Shown piece after piece: positions 47,394 through 55,367 of a DNA stretch of 64,000 bases. The stretch is from contig NZ_JAOWCB010000013.1 in the NCBI RefSeq assembly GCF_026420845.1, positions 62,001 through 126,000 on the forward strand, in the 5' to 3' direction. Source of the DNA: Streptomyces sp. PR69. Lineage in GTDB: Bacteria; Actinomycetota; Actinomycetes; Streptomycetales; Streptomycetaceae. A model generated the notes under the pieces. It had not been told where the DNA came from and searched no databases. It saw only the letters and a list, made by a program, of their open reading frames with translations. The position numbers and the translations under genes were made by a program. Every line of letters begins with the position of its first letter. Position 1 is the stretch's first letter.

Positions 47394-48766
47394 GGGTGCC
47401 TCCGATCGGACGTCGGGACGGGTTCGCCGGCCGGCGCGTCCGAGGGGACGGCCGCGGTCAACGGGACAGCCGCGGCCAGGGCCCGGTAGCCGGCGTCGTT
47501 CAGATGGATGTGGTCGCCGCCGTCGTACTCCGGGCGGACCCGCGAGGGTGCGGCGGGGTCGCGGACGGCCGCGTCGAAGTCGACGACGGCGTCGAAGTCG
47601 GCGCTGGCGCGCAGCGCGTCGTTCAGCTCGGCACGCTCCCGTTCGGCGTCCGCGCTCCACAGCGGCGAGCCCTCGAACGGGGTCAGGGTGGCCACGACCA
47701 CCCGGATGCCCCGCTCGCGCAGCCTGCCGGCCATGGCGCGCAGGCCCCGCAGCACCTCGCCGGCCGTGGCGCGGGGCTCTATCTGCAGATCGTTGACGCC
47801 CTCGTAGAGCACGGCCGTGCGCACCCCGGACTGGCTGAGGACATCCCGTTCGAGCCTGCTGAGCGCGCTGTCGCCGCGCTGGGGCCGGTCGGTCTCTGTG
47901 CCGTCGCGCAGTACGCGGTTGCCGCCGATGCCCTTGTTGAGCACGCCGGTTCCGCGGGTCGCGGGGTCCGCGGCCAGACGGCGGGCCAGTGCGTCGGTCC
48001 AGCGGGCGTTTGCGTCGAGGGTGGAGCCGACGCCGTCGGTCTGCGAGTCGCCGAGGGCGACGACCGTGCCGCGCAGGCCCTGTCCGCGCACATCCACACC
48101 GGTGAGGAAGAACCAGGAGGTCTCGGTCCGGGTGAAGGCCGCCGCGCCCTCCGCCGCCGCGTGGTCGCCGGGCTCGGAGACATACGAGCGCTGCTGTGCG
48201 AGCCAGTGCCAGGTGGCGGGCCCGGTCGGCCGCGGCAGATACAGGCTGACGACCAGATCCGCGTCCGCGGGCACATCGAATTCCACGGGGTCGGTGACCG
48301 TCTCGGCGCCCGCGGCGAGCGTCGTGCCCGCCATGCCGCCGAAGGCGACCTGACGGACGCTGCCGGGTTCGGCGGCGCCGGGCGAGCCGGGCCGGGACAG
48401 GGCGACGGCCGCCCGGCCGATGCGGAGCGGTTGGACGCCGTACGCGTTGGAGAGCCGCAGCCGCAGCTCGTCGCCGCCGACGGAGGTGTGCACGATCATC
48501 CGGACGGTCCGGTTGTCCAGACCTTCCTGGGAGATGCCGTCGGGGGCGGCGGGAGCCGGTGCGGCGCCCCATGTGCCGTACCAGGGAGCGGGGGCGGGGG
48601 CGGTCCCTGTGGCGGGGGCGGGCTCCGCGACGGCGCGTGCGGGCTGGGCGAGGGCGGGCTGGGCGAGGAGCAGGCCGCCCGCGGCGGCGAGGCCGAGCGC
48701 GGACGCGGCCAGTCTCCGGGCCGCCTTGCAAAGGCGTGCCCGCGGGGAGCGCGGTCCGGCGCTCAT
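47390..48766 (-). CDS. Secreted SGNH/GDSL hydrolase
   Basis: 458 residues. A twin-Arg-like, Ala-rich signal peptide (ARRLAASALGLAAAGGLLLAQPALA) is followed by a Pro/Ala linker. Block I is VVALGDSQTDGVGS with Ser241 as nucleophile; block III is LYEGVNDLQI; block V is GGDHIHLNDAGY near 425-436 with the Asp-x-x-His dyad. Such enzymes are secreted esterases, lipases or deacetylases. It is not part of the known toxoflavin gene set, yet lies inside the coupled operon (ATGA overlap with the methyltransferase upstream, GTGA with toxD-like downstream). It may process an exported precursor outside the cell; inference. Confidence 0.82.
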   Translation of the reverse strand: MSAGPRSPRARLCKAARRLAASALGLAAAGGLLLAQPALAQPARAVAEPAPATGTAPAPAPWYGTWGAAPAPAAPDGISQEGLDNRTVRMIVHTSVGGDELRLRLSNAYGVQPLRIGRAAVALSRPGSPGAAEPGSVRQVAFGGMAGTTLAAGAETVTDPVEFDVPADADLVVSLYLPRPTGPATWHWLAQQRSYVSEPGDHAAAEGAAAFTRTETSWFFLTGVDVRGQGLRGTVVALGDSQTDGVGSTLDANARWTDALARRLAADPATRGTGVLNKGIGGNRVLRDGTETDRPQRGDSALSRLERDVLSQSGVRTAVLYEGVNDLQIEPRATAGEVLRGLRAMAGRLRERGIRVVVATLTPFEGSPLWSADAERERAELNDALRASADFDAVVDFDAAVRDPAAPSRVRPEYDGGDHIHLNDAGYRALAAAVPLTAAVPSDAPAGEPVPTSDRRHP

Positions 48767-49479
48767 CGGGCCGCCCCCTGGCCCTGGGCTGTGCCGCGGC
48801 GGGCGCGGTAGACGCCCACCAGATAGGCGAGCCCCGCGGCGTCCCGCGGCACCCGGTGTGCGGTGAGGGCCTCGAAACCGTGCGCGGTGACCAGGGAGTT
48901 CAGCTCATCGGCGGTGAATTCGCGGTACAGGCGCTCGCCGCCGTTGGTGTAGAGGCGTCCGGCGGGCCCGGCGGCCTCGAAGACGGACACCGTGAACACG
49001 CCATCAGGGCGCAGCAGTTCATGCACGCGCCGCAGATAGCGGGCGTAGCCGTCCGGATGCTGGTGGTGTAGACAGCCGTTGTCCAGGACGGCGTCGTACG
49101 CCCCGTCTTCCGTCAGCTCACTCGCCGCGACGGCGAGAAACCGGGCGCGGCCCGGATGACGCCCGCTGATGGCCGTCCACTCGGGAGCGGCGACGAGGTC
49201 GATGCCGGTGACGCGGCAGCCGGCGTCCAGAAGGATTCCGGCGTCGCGGCCGCGGCCGGTTCCCACGTCCAGGATGTGGGCGTCCGCGACGCCGTCGAGC
49301 GCCTTCAGGAGCAGTCGGGGCGCCTCCCGCATGGCCTGCTCGCCGGTCCATACGTCGCGCCCGTCGGCATAGTGCCGCTGGAAGTCGGAGCGGATGACGG
49401 CTTCGTAGGCCGCCTCGTCGACCTTCGGCTCCACGGCGGGGACAATGGTGTATTCGCTGGCTATTCGGTGGGATTCCAT
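48763..49479 (-). CDS. Second class I SAM methyltransferase
   Basis: 238 residues. The SAM-binding loop is ILDVGTGRGRDAGILLDAG, then VTGIDLVAAPEW (about 69-103); AYDAVLDNGCLHHQHP is the acidic motif. It differs clearly from the ToxA-like protein at 43.1 kb. Two N-methyltransferases in one azapteridine cluster suggest that different ring nitrogens are methylated by different enzymes. The ATG at 49479 is supported by AGGACTGCAG-type spacing; longer readings lack a site. A 169-base gap separates it from the WD40 gene, so a second promoter or processing site may lie there. The stop overlaps the SGNH start. Confidence 0.8.
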   Translation of the reverse strand: MESHRIASEYTIVPAVEPKVDEAAYEAVIRSDFQRHYADGRDVWTGEQAMREAPRLLLKALDGVADAHILDVGTGRGRDAGILLDAGCRVTGIDLVAAPEWTAISGRHPGRARFLAVAASELTEDGAYDAVLDNGCLHHQHPDGYARYLRRVHELLRPDGVFTVSVFEAAGPAGRLYTNGGERLYREFTADELNSLVTAHGFEALTAHRVPRDAAGLAYLVGVYRARRGTAQGQGAAR

Positions 49480-49648
49480 GGAGTGCTGCAGTCCTGCCTG
49501 TCGTGTCGGGGTGCGACCCGGTCGTTCCGGGGCGCGACGGCGGCCGGGGCGGGGACGCGGAGCCGGAGACGCGGCCGGCGGGCGCCGGAGGGCGTGACGG
49601 CACGCCCGGCGGCGGAAGGGGTGCGCCGCCGGGCGCTGCGGACCGCGC

Positions 49649-51334
49649 TCAGCCGCCGATCCGGTAGACCTCGCCGTCGTAGGAGGAGGCGGCGAACAGC
49701 TTGCGCTCCGGGTCGTACGCCAGCGCGGAGATGCCGGCCGTGGTGGGCCGCTCGACCGTGGTCCAGGCCCTCTCGGCACGGTCGTAGACCGCGACTTTGC
49801 CGTTGTAGCTTCCGGTGGCGACGAGCCGTCCGTCCCCGGACGCCGCGACGCACTTGACGGAGTGGGTGTGCGGTGTGTTCAGCACCTCGGCGCGCCGCTC
49901 CGGGCTCCAGAGCCTGAGCTTCAGATCGCGGCTGACGCTGGCGAACCAGCCGTCGCCGAGCCCGGCGCAGCCGTTGGCGATCCGGTCGTGTGCGTCCTCG
50001 ACCGTGGCGACCTTGGTCAGATCGGAGATCCGGTACCAGGTGGCGGAGGCGTCAGCGGCCACGGAGAAGAGGAGATCGCCGGAGACCGCGACGCCCTTGA
50101 CGGCGTTGCCATGCAGATCGAGGTCGCCGAGGTGCACAGCCCCGCCGCCGTCGAGCCGCATCAGCAGCCCTTCGCCGGTGTACGCGCCCACGACCGCGTA
50201 CTGCTCGCCGTCCCGCTCGAAGGCGGCCGCGCAGTTGAGGGGCGAGCGGTGCTGGTGCAGTTCGCGGCCGGTCAGCGCGTCGAAGACCTTGCCGAGCTGG
50301 CCGCCGGTGAGCACGAGCGGCCCCAGCGGGGTGAGGAAGTTGCACAGGCTGCCGGTCGCGGCCACCTGCTTCCCGTCGCGGTGCACCAGGCCCGAGTCTC
50401 CGACGGTGAGGGTGGCGCCGGACGCCTCGGGCAGCACGGCGTTGACGCCGGGGGTGGCCGGCACAGCAGAGGAGTCCCAGGTCCGCGCCTCGTAGTCATA
50501 CGTCCGGTACGTCGCGCCGAAGGTGGCGTACACCAGACGCGAACCGCCGGCGAACGCACAGGAGCGCGGCCAGACGTCGGCGGGCAGGGCCGTGGTGTCC
50601 CGCAGTTCGGGGACGCCGGACGCCACATTCCACAGCCGCATCGTGCGGTCGTAGCTCAGGCTCACCAGCAGGCCGCGGGCGTCGTCGAGGACGAGCCGCT
50701 TGATCCCCGCCTCGTGGGCGGAGACCAGATTCCGGCCGGACGGCCCGACGACGATGATCTGGCCCTCGTCGTTGCCCGCGAAGATGGTTCCGTCACAGGA
50801 GATGGCGACGGTGTCGGTCTCCACGCCGTCCATGTCGAGGTCGTCGATCATCCCGCCGGACGCCAGGGACCAGCGCTTGATGGTGCCGTCGTCGCTGGAG
50901 GAGATCAGCTCGTCGGCGTCCCGCGCCCATTCGACCGAGATGACGTCGGCGGTGTGCCCGGTGAAGGTGGCGAGCAGCCGGCCCGTGAAGTCGTACACCC
51001 TCACCCGGTGGTCGCGGGAGGCGGTCGCGACCAGGTCGCGGGTCGGATGGAAGACCGACATCTCCACATCGTCCTCCTGCCCCGCGAAGACGGCGACCAG
51101 GCGCAGGTCTGGCACGGACCACAGGCGGGCGGTGTAGTCGCTGGAGGAGGTCAGCAGATGCCTGCCGTCCGGCGAGAACTGGACCTGGTTGGCGAGGTGG
51201 TCATGGAAGGAGCGGGACACCGCCCGCCCGGAGCGCTGCTCCCAGCAGATGACCTGGTTGTCGTAGCCGGCGGTGGCGACGTACGCGTCCCGCCAGGCCG
51301 CGATGCCGCTGATGGGGCCCTTGTGCTGGATCAT
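49649..51334 (-). CDS. WD40 repeat protein (ToxC-like)
   Basis: 561 residues composed of WD40-like repeats forming one or two beta propellers. Clear units include GHTADVISVEWARDADELIS, SSDDGTIKRWSLASG, VLDDARGLLVSLSYDRTMRLW and HTHSVKCVAASGDGRLVATG. No signal peptide is visible, so it is cytoplasmic. Toxoflavin clusters contain a WD40 protein (ToxC) of unresolved function, possibly a scaffold for the other enzymes. The ATG at 51334 overlaps the cyclohydrolase stop at 51331 (ATGA), so the two are coupled. The size fits ToxC better than a general signalling WD40 protein. Confidence 0.82.
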   Translation of the reverse strand: MIQHKGPISGIAAWRDAYVATAGYDNQVICWEQRSGRAVSRSFHDHLANQVQFSPDGRHLLTSSSDYTARLWSVPDLRLVAVFAGQEDDVEMSVFHPTRDLVATASRDHRVRVYDFTGRLLATFTGHTADVISVEWARDADELISSSDDGTIKRWSLASGGMIDDLDMDGVETDTVAISCDGTIFAGNDEGQIIVVGPSGRNLVSAHEAGIKRLVLDDARGLLVSLSYDRTMRLWNVASGVPELRDTTALPADVWPRSCAFAGGSRLVYATFGATYRTYDYEARTWDSSAVPATPGVNAVLPEASGATLTVGDSGLVHRDGKQVAATGSLCNFLTPLGPLVLTGGQLGKVFDALTGRELHQHRSPLNCAAAFERDGEQYAVVGAYTGEGLLMRLDGGGAVHLGDLDLHGNAVKGVAVSGDLLFSVAADASATWYRISDLTKVATVEDAHDRIANGCAGLGDGWFASVSRDLKLRLWSPERRAEVLNTPHTHSVKCVAASGDGRLVATGSYNGKVAVYDRAERAWTTVERPTTAGISALAYDPERKLFAASSYDGEVYRIGG

Positions 51335-51996
51335 ATGAGCTCCTCCACGAGTTCGATGGTGTGCCCGCCGTGGACGGCCTTGGCATGCAGGTACTTCGCG
51401 TTGCGGCTGTTCTGGAAGATGCCGGTCGGCACGGCTTCGTCGATGACGATGCCGTGGGAACTCAACTGCGCCGCCTTGTCCGGGTTGTTGGTGTGCAGCC
51501 GGATGCGGGGCCGGCCCAGGGCCCGGAGGATCTGCGCGGCAGCGCCGTAGTCGCGCAGATCGTCCGGGAAGTTGAGCTTGCGGTTGGCCGCGAAGGTGTC
51601 CAGCCCCTCGTCCTGGAGCCGGTACGCGTCGAGCTTGTTGTAGAGGCCGATGCCCCGGCCCTCCTGGCGGAGGTAGAGCAGGATGCCGCCCTCAGCCGCG
51701 AGCAGTTGCAGCGACTCGGCGAGCTGGGGTCCGCAGTCGCAGCGAGCGGACCCGAAGACATCGCCGGTCAGACACTCCGAATGCAGCCGCACCAGCGGAA
51801 CCGTCGCGATGGGCTCAAAGGCCAGCGCAATGTGCTCCTGCGCGTCGCCGAGCCCGTGAAACGTCACCATCTTGGCCGTGTGCCAGGATCCGTCGGCCAG
51901 ATGCACCGGCACTTCCACCACGGCCCTGATCTCCGCCGACTCCGCAACGGAATCGGTCCCGTCCTCTGGGTACTTGCCCTTGCCCGAGTGCAGCAT
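51331..51996 (-). CDS. ribA: GTP cyclohydrolase II (ToxB-like)
   Basis: 221 residues. It opens the imidazole ring of GTP, releasing formate and pyrophosphate, to give 2,5-diamino-6-ribosylamino-4(3H)-pyrimidinone 5'-phosphate. The zinc ligands are Cys75, Cys86 and Cys88 in SECLTGDVFGSARCDCG, and the nucleotide site is YLRQEGRGIGLYNKL (about 108-122), with TNNPDKA later. It heads the leftward operon and is separate from any riboflavin operon, so it supplies the azapteridine pathway (ToxB role). GGGAGG lies before the ATG at 51996; an earlier start at 52044 is also in frame. Confidence 0.88.
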   Translation of the reverse strand: MLHSGKGKYPEDGTDSVAESAEIRAVVEVPVHLADGSWHTAKMVTFHGLGDAQEHIALAFEPIATVPLVRLHSECLTGDVFGSARCDCGPQLAESLQLLAAEGGILLYLRQEGRGIGLYNKLDAYRLQDEGLDTFAANRKLNFPDDLRDYGAAAQILRALGRPRIRLHTNNPDKAAQLSSHGIVIDEAVPTGIFQNSRNAKYLHAKAVHGGHTIELVEELI

Positions 51997-52061
51997 TGGG
52001 GTGTGTTCCTCCCGTTGAGACAGTGCGCAGCACCGTTTCGGCACAGCGCCGCGCCGGCCTC

Positions 52062-52124
52062 AACAGTTCCAGCAGTGATCCATCCGCCACAGCACGGACG
52101 GACCGGTATCGGCACCGAACTGTT
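52062..52124. promoter_or_regulatory. Inverted repeat in operon promoter region
   Basis: AACAGTTC (52062-52069) and GAACTGTT (52117-52124) are perfect inverted copies about 55 bp apart, in the 256-base spacer upstream of the cyclohydrolase gene. A GAGATCTC palindrome lies near 52147. They are candidate sites for the LuxR-family activator. Confidence 0.35.
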
Positions 52125-52183
52125 TTGCGGAACCCACCGAAATCCGGAGATCTCGGTTCGGTCCCCGGACGCCGTCCCATGCG

Positions 52184-52217
52184 GACGGCCGCGCCCCCGA
52201 GCCGGGACGCGGCCGTC
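52184..52217 (-). terminator. Terminator after the membrane-anchored protein gene
   Basis: 10-bp perfect stem (GACGGCCGCG at 52184-52193, CGCGGCCGTC at 52208-52217) with a 14-nt loop, 36 bases beyond the stop of the 52.25-53.24 kb gene. Confidence 0.6.
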
Positions 52218-52252
52218 TTCATCGCTCACTGTGCGGCCGCCCGCGCCGCTCG

Positions 52253-53242
52253 CTATGCGGCCGTGCAGTCCGCGCGCATCTGGGCCGCCGCGTGGTGGGC
52301 GCCGGTGCGGTCGTCCGAGCCCCAGTCGACGCCGCGGTCGACCAACTGGACGGTCACCTGGCGGCCGGTGACCGGCACCCTGGCGACGATCACGCCGCTG
52401 CCGCGCACTTCGGTCTGGTCGATCCGGAAGGACTTGACGGCGCTGCGGGGGTCGTCGGGGTCGGCCAGGACGTGGTACGTGGTGGGCTGGCCCGCCACGT
52501 CCTGGGGGCGGCGGGGGTTGGGGACGGTGACGGCGATCGAGCAGTGGGTGTGGCCGCTGCCGACATACCAGGTCCAGGTCGCCGTGTTCCCGTAGTCGCG
52601 CGTCGCGCTGCCCGACATGGGGACGGCGGTGAACCGGCCGTCACAGCCGTCGCCCCGGTGGCCGCCCGCGGGGACCGTGTACCAGCCGTCGTCGCCGTCG
52701 GCATAGCGGCCGTGCTCGCGGTAGTGGCCGCCGCCCGTGCAGCCGGGGCCCGCCCAGGCGGAGTACGAAGACCGGGGGACGGACGGCGAGGGGGGCGGCG
52801 GGGGCGGGGCCTTCGAGGGCGACGCGGGCGCGGGCGGTCTGGGCGCCGGGGTCGGAGCCGGGTCCGGGCCCGGACGCCCGCCCGGGCTGCGGCTCGGGGA
52901 CGGCGAGGGCTCAGGCAGTGCGGTGGGGAGTATCCGCTGCGGAGCGCCTCCGCGACCGCCCGGACCCGGCGGCTCGCCGCCCGCCGCGCCCGCCGCCGAC
53001 GCCGTCGGCTCTTCCTCGCCCCCGTAGAGGACGGACACCGACAGGACCAGGGCGCAGGCCGTCACCAGGACCCCCGCGACGACCAGCGTCTTCCCCGCCC
53101 TCGACAGCAGGGAGAAGCGCCCCGCCAGCGTCTCCTTGGCGATCCACCCACCGCCGCCCGGCGTCCGGCCGCCCAACTCACACTCCGGGCAGCGCATCCC
53201 CGGCAGCGCGCATCCGCCGCCGTCGCATCGTCCGCAAGCCAT
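52253..53242 (-). CDS. Zinc-ribbon, single-TM protein with extracytoplasmic domain
   Basis: 329 residues. An N-terminal Cys-rich stretch (CGRCDGGGC, CPECELGG) could bind zinc. One membrane helix (TLVVAGVLVTACALVLSVSVL, about 50-70) is followed by a long Pro/Gly/Ala/Ser linker (about 75-165) and a beta-rich C-terminal domain (SAWAGPGCTGGGHYREHGRY, ATWTWYVGSGHTHCSIAVTV). This is a common architecture in Streptomyces cell-envelope proteins of unknown function. It has no obvious role in the adjacent biosynthetic cluster; a terminator and spacer separate them. The ATG at 53242 is the first in frame. Confidence 0.65.
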   Translation of the reverse strand: MACGRCDGGGCALPGMRCPECELGGRTPGGGGWIAKETLAGRFSLLSRAGKTLVVAGVLVTACALVLSVSVLYGGEEEPTASAAGAAGGEPPGPGGRGGAPQRILPTALPEPSPSPSRSPGGRPGPDPAPTPAPRPPAPASPSKAPPPPPPSPSVPRSSYSAWAGPGCTGGGHYREHGRYADGDDGWYTVPAGGHRGDGCDGRFTAVPMSGSATRDYGNTATWTWYVGSGHTHCSIAVTVPNPRRPQDVAGQPTTYHVLADPDDPRSAVKSFRIDQTEVRGSGVIVARVPVTGRQVTVQLVDRGVDWGSDDRTGAHHAAAQMRADCTAA

Positions 53243-53394
53243 GTCGCACCCGTACCAGTAGACCCCGACCGACTGCCCAGTATGCGGGCGGCTCCACTAT
53301 GCATCAGCGGGGCCCGACGAGGTAGAGCGGATGCGGAGTTGTCCCGGCGGGGCGCTGGGCGGCGTCCGGTGGGAGAGACCCACCGGACACCCGC

Positions 53395-55200
53395 TTAGCG
53401 GAGTTCGTCCGGGCACGGCGTGCCACGCGGTATCTGGTACGGCGACGCCAGCCGGTAGACCCCCGGCTCGGGGGCGAGCAACTCGGTCCACTCGTCCCCC
53501 ACCTCGTCCTCCTCCGCCTTCAGCAGACACCCGTGCAGATTGACGTACTCCTTCGGCCCGCCCTCCCGCTCCCGCGACTCCCGCGTCTCCTGCGGCGGTT
53601 CGACGCCCTTGCCGTGCTCGTCGACCAGGCTCAGCCACGGCGAGTAGGGGACGCGGATCAGCAGCCGACCCGCGCTTTGCACCGTGATCCGCAGCTCGCC
53701 CGCGCCCGCGTGGTCCACCGTGGCCGGCGGGTCGGCCAGCGGTCTGGGGTCCTCGACCGCGAACAGCTGCCAGTTGGCGTCGCTCCAGATCTTCTTCAGA
53801 TACGGCTGCCCGGCGCTGACCAGCTCCGCCTCCCGCTCCGCCCCGCTGGAGTCGGGCGCGCCCTTGGGCAGCACCACATAGTGCACCGCCCAGCGGTTCA
53901 GCCAGGCGCGGTAGTCGGCGGAGGTGAGGGGCTTGTCCTTGTCGTAGAAGAGGGGATTGCGCTCCATGTCGGCCTGCCGGTTCCAGCCGCGGGCGAGATT
54001 GACGTACGGCGCGAGCGCGGACGCCTCGCGGTGGCTGCTGGCGGGCACGACCTCGACCCGGCCGCGTTCGGCCTGCACCTTCTGCAGCTGGTGGACCAGC
54101 GGCGCGACCTCGCGGTTCCAGGACGCGGCAGGGGCCGTGCGCACCATGTCGTCGACGCCCTTGAAGCCGATCCAGACGTTCAGAGCGGCGAAGGCGATGA
54201 CGAGGGCGTACCACTTGCGGGAGCGCGGCACGGCGTACGGCAGCGCCGCCAGCAGCACCACGCCGGCGAACAGCATCGCGAGCCGGGTCACGTTCGAGCC
54301 GATCTGGGAGTCGATCGCCCAGGTCAGCAGAGTGCCGAAGGCGTAGACGGCCGCGCCCGCGCGCACCGTGCGCCATTCGGCGGGCACGAGCAGGACGATG
54401 AGGACGCCGAAGAGGACGGGCAGCGAGGCGGTCCCCAGCGACATCGGCTGGGTGCCGGAGAAGGGGAACAGCCAGGCGGACAGGGCCACCACCGCGACCG
54501 GGGCGAGGCCGATGGCGTATGCGCCGGGGCGGCGCTTGTTCAGGAACAGCGCGGCCGCGACGACACCGAGGAAGAGCCCGGCGACCGGACTGGCCGCGGT
54601 GGCGAGACCGGCGAAGACCGCCGCCGTACCCGCCTTGGCCCAGCGCCTGCGCCGCCAGCGGTACGGCCAGCAGAAGAACGCGGCGACGGCGGCGAGCGCG
54701 AACATCAGGCCGAGACCGAACGTCACCCGGCCCGACAGGGCGTTGCAGAAGAAGGCGAAAACTCCGGCGAGCGAGCAGGCCACCGGGTTGCGCACGGCCC
54801 GCTCGCGCCCGCGCAGCCGCACCAGGATCAGCGCGGTCAGGGCCGCGGAGACGGTCCCGGCGGCCATCATGGTGGTCCGGACGCCGAGGACGGACATGAC
54901 GTACGGCGAGACGACGCTGTACGAGACCGGGTGCATCCCGCCGTACCAGGCGAGGTTGTACGCGGAGTCGGGGTGGCGGCCGGCGAACTCCGCCCACGCG
55001 TCCTGGGCCGCGATGTCACCGCCGCTGTTGGCGAGGAAGACGTACCACAGCAGATGGACGAGGGCCGCGACCGCCGCCGTCAGGGCGACGGGGTGGCGGG
55101 CGAGCCTCTCGCGCAGCCCCGGCGGCCGCCGCCCGTCGGCCGGGCGGGCGGGCGCGGGGGCCGCGGTGGATATTCGCGGGCCCTCGTCAACGCTGGTCAA
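53395..55200 (-). CDS. Polytopic membrane protein with extracytoplasmic C-terminus
   Basis: 601 residues. Ten or more hydrophobic helices from about residue 38 (ALTAAVAALVHLLWYVFLA) to about 345 (KWYALVIAFAALNVWIGF) are followed by a soluble C-terminal third (about 355-601) with beta-type segments (AGELRITVQSAGRLLIRVPY). The early loop after helix 1 contains an Asp (SGGDIAAQDAWAEFAGRHPD), as in GT-C type membrane glycosyltransferases. It may act on lipid-linked sugars or be a transporter-like protein. It lies just downstream of and co-oriented with a D,D-carboxypeptidase gene, which hints at cell-wall work. Confidence 0.65.
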   Translation of the reverse strand: MTSVDEGPRISTAAPAPARPADGRRPPGLRERLARHPVALTAAVAALVHLLWYVFLANSGGDIAAQDAWAEFAGRHPDSAYNLAWYGGMHPVSYSVVSPYVMSVLGVRTTMMAAGTVSAALTALILVRLRGRERAVRNPVACSLAGVFAFFCNALSGRVTFGLGLMFALAAVAAFFCWPYRWRRRRWAKAGTAAVFAGLATAASPVAGLFLGVVAAALFLNKRRPGAYAIGLAPVAVVALSAWLFPFSGTQPMSLGTASLPVLFGVLIVLLVPAEWRTVRAGAAVYAFGTLLTWAIDSQIGSNVTRLAMLFAGVVLLAALPYAVPRSRKWYALVIAFAALNVWIGFKGVDDMVRTAPAASWNREVAPLVHQLQKVQAERGRVEVVPASSHREASALAPYVNLARGWNRQADMERNPLFYDKDKPLTSADYRAWLNRWAVHYVVLPKGAPDSSGAEREAELVSAGQPYLKKIWSDANWQLFAVEDPRPLADPPATVDHAGAGELRITVQSAGRLLIRVPYSPWLSLVDEHGKGVEPPQETRESREREGGPKEYVNLHGCLLKAEEDEVGDEWTELLAPEPGVYRLASPYQIPRGTPCPDELR

Positions 55201-55367
55201 TTGCGGCTCTCCCCGGATCGCCGGTCGCGGTGGTCACTTCGAAGACGCCTGTGCGACATCTGTGAGTTGCCTTGAGTGGTTTCGAGCGGCTTCGGACGCC
55301 CCGGCGGGCCGGGACGTCCGAAGCGGCGGGCGGTGCCATTTCAGCGGTGGCGGCTCTGGCTGCGGCC

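Noticed and set aside
46323..48731. 802-codon reading of the SUMF1-like gene
   Set aside because: The upstream 445 codons lie over the SGNH hydrolase in another frame and look random. The GTG at 47393 with GGAGG and a 4-base overlap is a far better start.
51331..51996. Cyclohydrolase II as a primary riboflavin gene
   Set aside because: No ribB, ribE or ribH and no FMN riboswitch is nearby, and its partners are WD40, SUMF1 and ToxA-like genes, so a secondary-metabolite role fits better.
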